Notes under the pieces: generated by a model | Databases searched by the model: none | Seen by the model: the letters and a program-made list of their open reading frames with translations, nothing else | What the model was told of the DNA's origin: nothing | Program-made: the position numbers and the translations under genes | Part shown: positions 61,058 through 64,000 of the stretch, one piece after another | Layout: each line of letters opens with the position of its first letter | Position numbering within the stretch: position 1 is the stretch's first letter | NCBI RefSeq assembly: GCF_900078755.1 | Contig: NZ_FKIH01000003.1 | Strand: one strand, 5' to 3' | DNA length: 64,000 nt | Source: Ichthyocystis sparus | GTDB taxonomy: Bacteria > Pseudomonadota > Gammaproteobacteria > Burkholderiales > 2013Ark19i

Positions 61058-61452
61058 AACTTTTCTGATAGGGCCAGTGCTTTTTCTTTAGAGCTGTCGC
61101 TATCTGGACAGGGGGAGTGATATATAATCCGCACACTTCCCTGAGAAACAGCCAAGTAGAATCTTTCGTTTTCTATGTCAACAGCCACAACCCTTTCTCT
61201 TGGCCCCACAGAAACGCCGCCAATTACGCGTACTGGTAGTTTAGGATTAGCTCGCATAGGTTGCCACCGTAAAAGAAAAAGCCGTAGCATCATTATTATT
61301 GCTATTACAACAACAAATGAAAATGCAAAGTGACCTAGCATTGACCAGTCTTGATTAGTAGTATCAAATGTTTGCTCTGTACTCCAGGCTGGTATTGATA
61401 CAAACGTAAAACCTATAACGGGGTACGTGCGTCCTAAAATATAACTAATCAT
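61027..61452 (-). CDS. fliO: FliO-like flagellar export protein
   Basis: 141 residues. It has an N-terminal hydrophobic segment, then a membrane helix (MLGHFAFSFVVVIAIIMMLRLFLL) and the FliO cytoplasmic core LPVRVIGGVSVGPRERVVAVDIENERFYLAVSQGSVRIIY. FliO helps assemble the FliP/Q/R export gate. The usual neighbours fliN and fliP are absent: lnt converges on one side and pyrG diverges on the other. AGGA sits 3 bp before the ATG. A weakly related FliO/MopB-like protein without flagellar function is possible. Confidence 0.6.
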   Translation of the reverse strand: MISYILGRTYPVIGFTFVSIPAWSTEQTFDTTNQDWSMLGHFAFSFVVVIAIIMMLRLFLLRWQPMRANPKLPVRVIGGVSVGPRERVVAVDIENERFYLAVSQGSVRIIYHSPCPDSDSSKEKALALSEKFQRLVKKEKI

Positions 61453-61620
61453 GGTTCCTGCTCCCTCATCTGACGTTATAATACTAAGTGATTATGTAGT
61501 TTTGTGGCAATTGAAGGTACCGATGCTTGTGTGGGTATTAATGTTTTGTGGGGAGGCGTCGGGTGATACTAATCGGTTCTGTTGGCCACAACCATCTAGA
61601 CCATATTTTTTTAAGTTTTC

Positions 61621-63270
61621 ATGGCTAAGTATATTTTTGTTACTGGAGGGGTTGTATCTTCGTTGGGTAAAGGAATTACGGCAGCCTCATTAGGATCTCT
61701 ACTGCGGTTACGTGGCTTGTCAGTTGCCAACATGAAGATGGATCCGTACATCAATGTTGATCCTGGGACAATGGATCCCTTCCAACATGGGGAAGTTTTT
61801 GTTACTGCGGATGGCGCAGAAACCGATCTAGATTTGGGACATTATGAACGTTTTACCGGCGTAAAAATGAGCCGAAGTAATAATTTTACTACCGGCTGTA
61901 TTTACGAATCTGTCATACGTAAAGAGCGGGCAGGGCAGTATTTGGGGCAAACTGTCCAAGTAATCCCACATATTACTGATGAAATAAAAGCCTTCATCAA
62001 GGTTGTTGCTAAAGGCTGCGATATTATTGTTGTAGAAGTTGGTGGAACGGTTGGAGATATAGAATCCCTTCCATTCCTAGAAGCAATACGTCAAATGAGC
62101 TTGGAGGGTAGGGCTCATGATTTTTTCTTTGTGCATCTAACTTTGGTTCCTATGTTGTCTATTGGTGAGATGAAGACAAAGCCAACACAACATTCTGTGC
62201 GTCAACTGAGGGAAATAGGTATACAGCTCCATGCGCTAGTTACCCGTTCTGCTAAACCAGTTCCGGAAGATCAGCGTAAAAAAATGGCCTTGTTTTGTAA
62301 TTTGCCGCAAGATTCTGTTATTTCTGCTTACGACGTAGATTCTATTTACCATGTTCCTTTAGTATTACATGATCAGGGACTAGATGATTTAATTTGTAGG
62401 CACATGCAACTTTCAATGAACCCTCCGGATTTATCTTCATGGAATAATATTTTGCAACGAATGAGTAACAATTCTCGACAAGTAGTAAGTTTAGTCCTTG
62501 TGGGTAAATACGTAGACTGCCACGAATCATATACTTCTTTGCGTGAAGCTTTGGTGCATGCTGGCTTACACACTGGATGTCACGTGGCTATTTCGTATGC
62601 TGATTCTGAGGATTTAGAGAGTGGGTCGGGTGATGATTTGGCGTTAGCGGATGCTATCCTAGTTCCTGGTGGTTTTGGTTCCAGAGGAATAGAAGGGAAG
62701 ATTTTAGCCATCAAATATGCAAGGGAACGCAAGATTCCATTTCTTGGAATTTGTTTAGGGATGCAATTAACATTAGTTGAGTATGCCCGCAATGTCTGTA
62801 ATCTAAAAGGGGCCCATAGTGTAGAATTTTCTTCCTCTACTCCTTACCCCATAACCAGAATATTAAATAATGAGGATGTTATAGGGGAAGAGCCCAAAAT
62901 TGGTGGAACCATGCGACTAGGGGAACAAATAATTATTTTGCGCCAAAATTCCATGATCGCTCGTGCTTATGGATCCAGAGAGATTTTGGAGAGGCATAGG
63001 CACCGCTACGTAGTAGAAGAGACTAGTCTAGCTGTTTTAGAAAAAGCTGGTATGCTGGTAAGCGGACATTCCCCAGAAGGTATATGCGAAGTAGTTGAGT
63101 TAACTACTCATCCCTGGTTTGTGGCATGTCAGTTTCATCCGGAATTTACTTCCTCACCGTTCTCAGGCCACCCTGTATTTATGAATTTTATTAGGGCGGC
63201 GCAAGAGTTTTCAAGTTTTAAGCAAGGAAAGCTAAATAGAGAGGAATGTTATGTCCCACAAGATTGCTGA
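61621..63270 (+). CDS. pyrG: CTP synthase
   Basis: 549 residues. The N-terminal synthetase domain has GGVVSSLGKGITAASLGSLL, DPYINVDPGTMDPFQHGEVF and GGTVGDIESLPF. The C-terminal glutamine amidotransferase has PGGFGSRGIEGK, the catalytic Cys in GICLGMQL and the His-Glu pair in FHPEFTSSP. It aminates UTP to CTP. The ribosome site is weak (AAG). eno overlaps its end by 20 bp. In many Burkholderiales kdsA lies between these two genes; it does not here. Confidence 0.97.
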   Translation: MAKYIFVTGGVVSSLGKGITAASLGSLLRLRGLSVANMKMDPYINVDPGTMDPFQHGEVFVTADGAETDLDLGHYERFTGVKMSRSNNFTTGCIYESVIRKERAGQYLGQTVQVIPHITDEIKAFIKVVAKGCDIIVVEVGGTVGDIESLPFLEAIRQMSLEGRAHDFFFVHLTLVPMLSIGEMKTKPTQHSVRQLREIGIQLHALVTRSAKPVPEDQRKKMALFCNLPQDSVISAYDVDSIYHVPLVLHDQGLDDLICRHMQLSMNPPDLSSWNNILQRMSNNSRQVVSLVLVGKYVDCHESYTSLREALVHAGLHTGCHVAISYADSEDLESGSGDDLALADAILVPGGFGSRGIEGKILAIKYARERKIPFLGICLGMQLTLVEYARNVCNLKGAHSVEFSSSTPYPITRILNNEDVIGEEPKIGGTMRLGEQIIILRQNSMIARAYGSREILERHRHRYVVEETSLAVLEKAGMLVSGHSPEGICEVVELTTHPWFVACQFHPEFTSSPFSGHPVFMNFIRAAQEFSSFKQGKLNREECYVPQDC

Positions 63271-64000
63271 TGTAAGGGCTCGTCAGATACTAGACTCTCG
63301 TGGGAATCCTACAGTTGAAGCTGATGTGGTATTGAGTTCTGGAATTGAAGGTCGTGCGAGTGTTCCTTCTGGTGCTTCAACTGGTGTTTTTGAAGTTCAT
63401 GAGTGGCGTGACAATGATGTGGACTACTATAGGGGAAAGAGTGTTGAAGGAGCTGTTGATCATATCAAAGGTGAGATTCGTAACGTATTGTTAGGTGTGG
63501 ATTCGATTAATCAAGTTCATATTGATAACTTGCTGATAGATCTTGATAGCTCTGAGGGAAAGTCTAGGCTTGGAGCTAATTCCTTGTTAGCTGTGTCCCT
63601 AGCTGTGTCTCGAGCTGCTGCGAAGGCTAGTAATTTATCTTTAGTTAGGTACATAGGTGGTTGTGGTTTGATGAGATTGCCAGTACCGTTGATGAATATA
63701 ATAAATGGAGGTGTTCACGCTGATAATGGGTTACCTTTTCAGGAGATGATGATTGTTCCGATATGTGGTCAGAGTTTTAGTGAGGCTTTGCATTGTGGAG
63801 TTTTAGTTTTTCATTCGCTAAGGGAAAAGTTACATGAGATTGGACTTTCTTGCACAGTTGGTGATGAAGGTGGTTTTGCTCCGCACCTAAGTGGTATTGA
63901 GCAGGGCTTAGAGTTACTGGTAGATGCCATTTATTTGGCTGGTTTTGATCCTGGCGAGGATGTATGTATTGCTTTAGATTGTGCTAGTAGTCAGTTTTAT
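63251..64000 (+). CDS. eno: Enolase, N-terminal 250 residues (cut by window end)
   Basis: The frame runs from ATG 63251 to the window edge. The opening IADVRARQILDSRGNPTVEADV, the mobile loop VPSGASTGVFEVHEWRD and NIINGGVHADN identify enolase, and the acid-base Glu follows in VGDEGGFAP. It converts 2-phosphoglycerate to PEP. The GAGGAATG ribosome site lies inside pyrG, and the two genes overlap by 20 bp. Confidence 0.96.
   Translation, partial: MSHKIADVRARQILDSRGNPTVEADVVLSSGIEGRASVPSGASTGVFEVHEWRDNDVDYYRGKSVEGAVDHIKGEIRNVLLGVDSINQVHIDNLLIDLDSSEGKSRLGANSLLAVSLAVSRAAAKASNLSLVRYIGGCGLMRLPVPLMNIINGGVHADNGLPFQEMMIVPICGQSFSEALHCGVLVFHSLREKLHEIGLSCTVGDEGGFAPHLSGIEQGLELLVDAIYLAGFDPGEDVCIALDCASSQFY

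Overview
The window reads as one continuous stretch of chromosome from an AT-leaning betaproteobacterium (GC near 40% by eye, not computed). Several neighbourhoods match Burkholderiales order as I know it: glyA-nrdR, argS-SPOR-dsbA, an mla cluster with mlaA inside followed by yadGH-like genes, ibaG and murA, rpsU-yqeY-dnaG-rpoD, coxBA-ctaG-coxC-DUF2909-surf1-ctaAB-sco-rpoH, ubiE-ubiJ-ubiB, nrdAB next to a histone H1-like gene, and uvrA-ssb-MFS. AT-rich codons, short spacers and many end overlaps suggest a compact, probably host-associated genome. I cannot name the genus. I see no phage, transposase, CRISPR array or rRNA.

Layout. 1-7.0 kb: end of glyA, nrdR, dsbB, then leftward ribD, dsbA, a SPOR protein, argS, gltX and tRNA-Arg(CCG). 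7.0-11 kb: a possibly truncated membrane-anchor gene, a cytochrome c5, a Rep-type helicase and a class III adenylate cyclase. 11.1-18.5 kb: the Mla phospholipid transport operon, a second ABC exporter, ibaG and murA. 18.7-20.8 kb: a PAS-GGDEF diguanylate cyclase. 20.8-28.4 kb: tsaD facing rpsU-yqeY-dnaG-rpoD and mpl. 28.4-36.9 kb: a complete aa3-type cytochrome c oxidase operon with assembly and heme A genes. 36.9-40.7 kb: rpoH and ubiquinone genes. 40.8-45.2 kb: an SSF symporter, a DUF971 protein, an orphan amino-acid-type binding lipoprotein and a GlcD-like flavoenzyme. 45.2-50.9 kb: nrdAB behind paired NrdR boxes, then a Lys/Ala-rich histone-like protein. 51-54 kb: a succinate-semialdehyde-type dehydrogenase with an MHS symporter. 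54-64 kb: uvrA, ssb, an MFS carrier, corC-lnt, a FliO-like gene, pyrG and the start of eno.

Functionally the window combines aerobic respiration (cytochrome oxidase, cytochrome c5, ubiquinone), outer-membrane and wall maintenance (Mla, MurA, Mpl, Lnt), replication and transcription core genes, dNTP supply under NrdR control, and two nucleotide second-messenger enzymes (cAMP and c-di-GMP).

I did not find a convincing undescribed multi-gene system. The most noteworthy points are a five-copy 33-bp tandem repeat that lengthens MlaC with a TTVPP-rich linker, an 18-bp repeat array in the histone-like gene, a cytochrome anchor gene ending in a degenerate repeat patch, a well-formed NrdR operator pair whose regulator lies in the same window, and a FliO-like gene outside any flagellar cluster.
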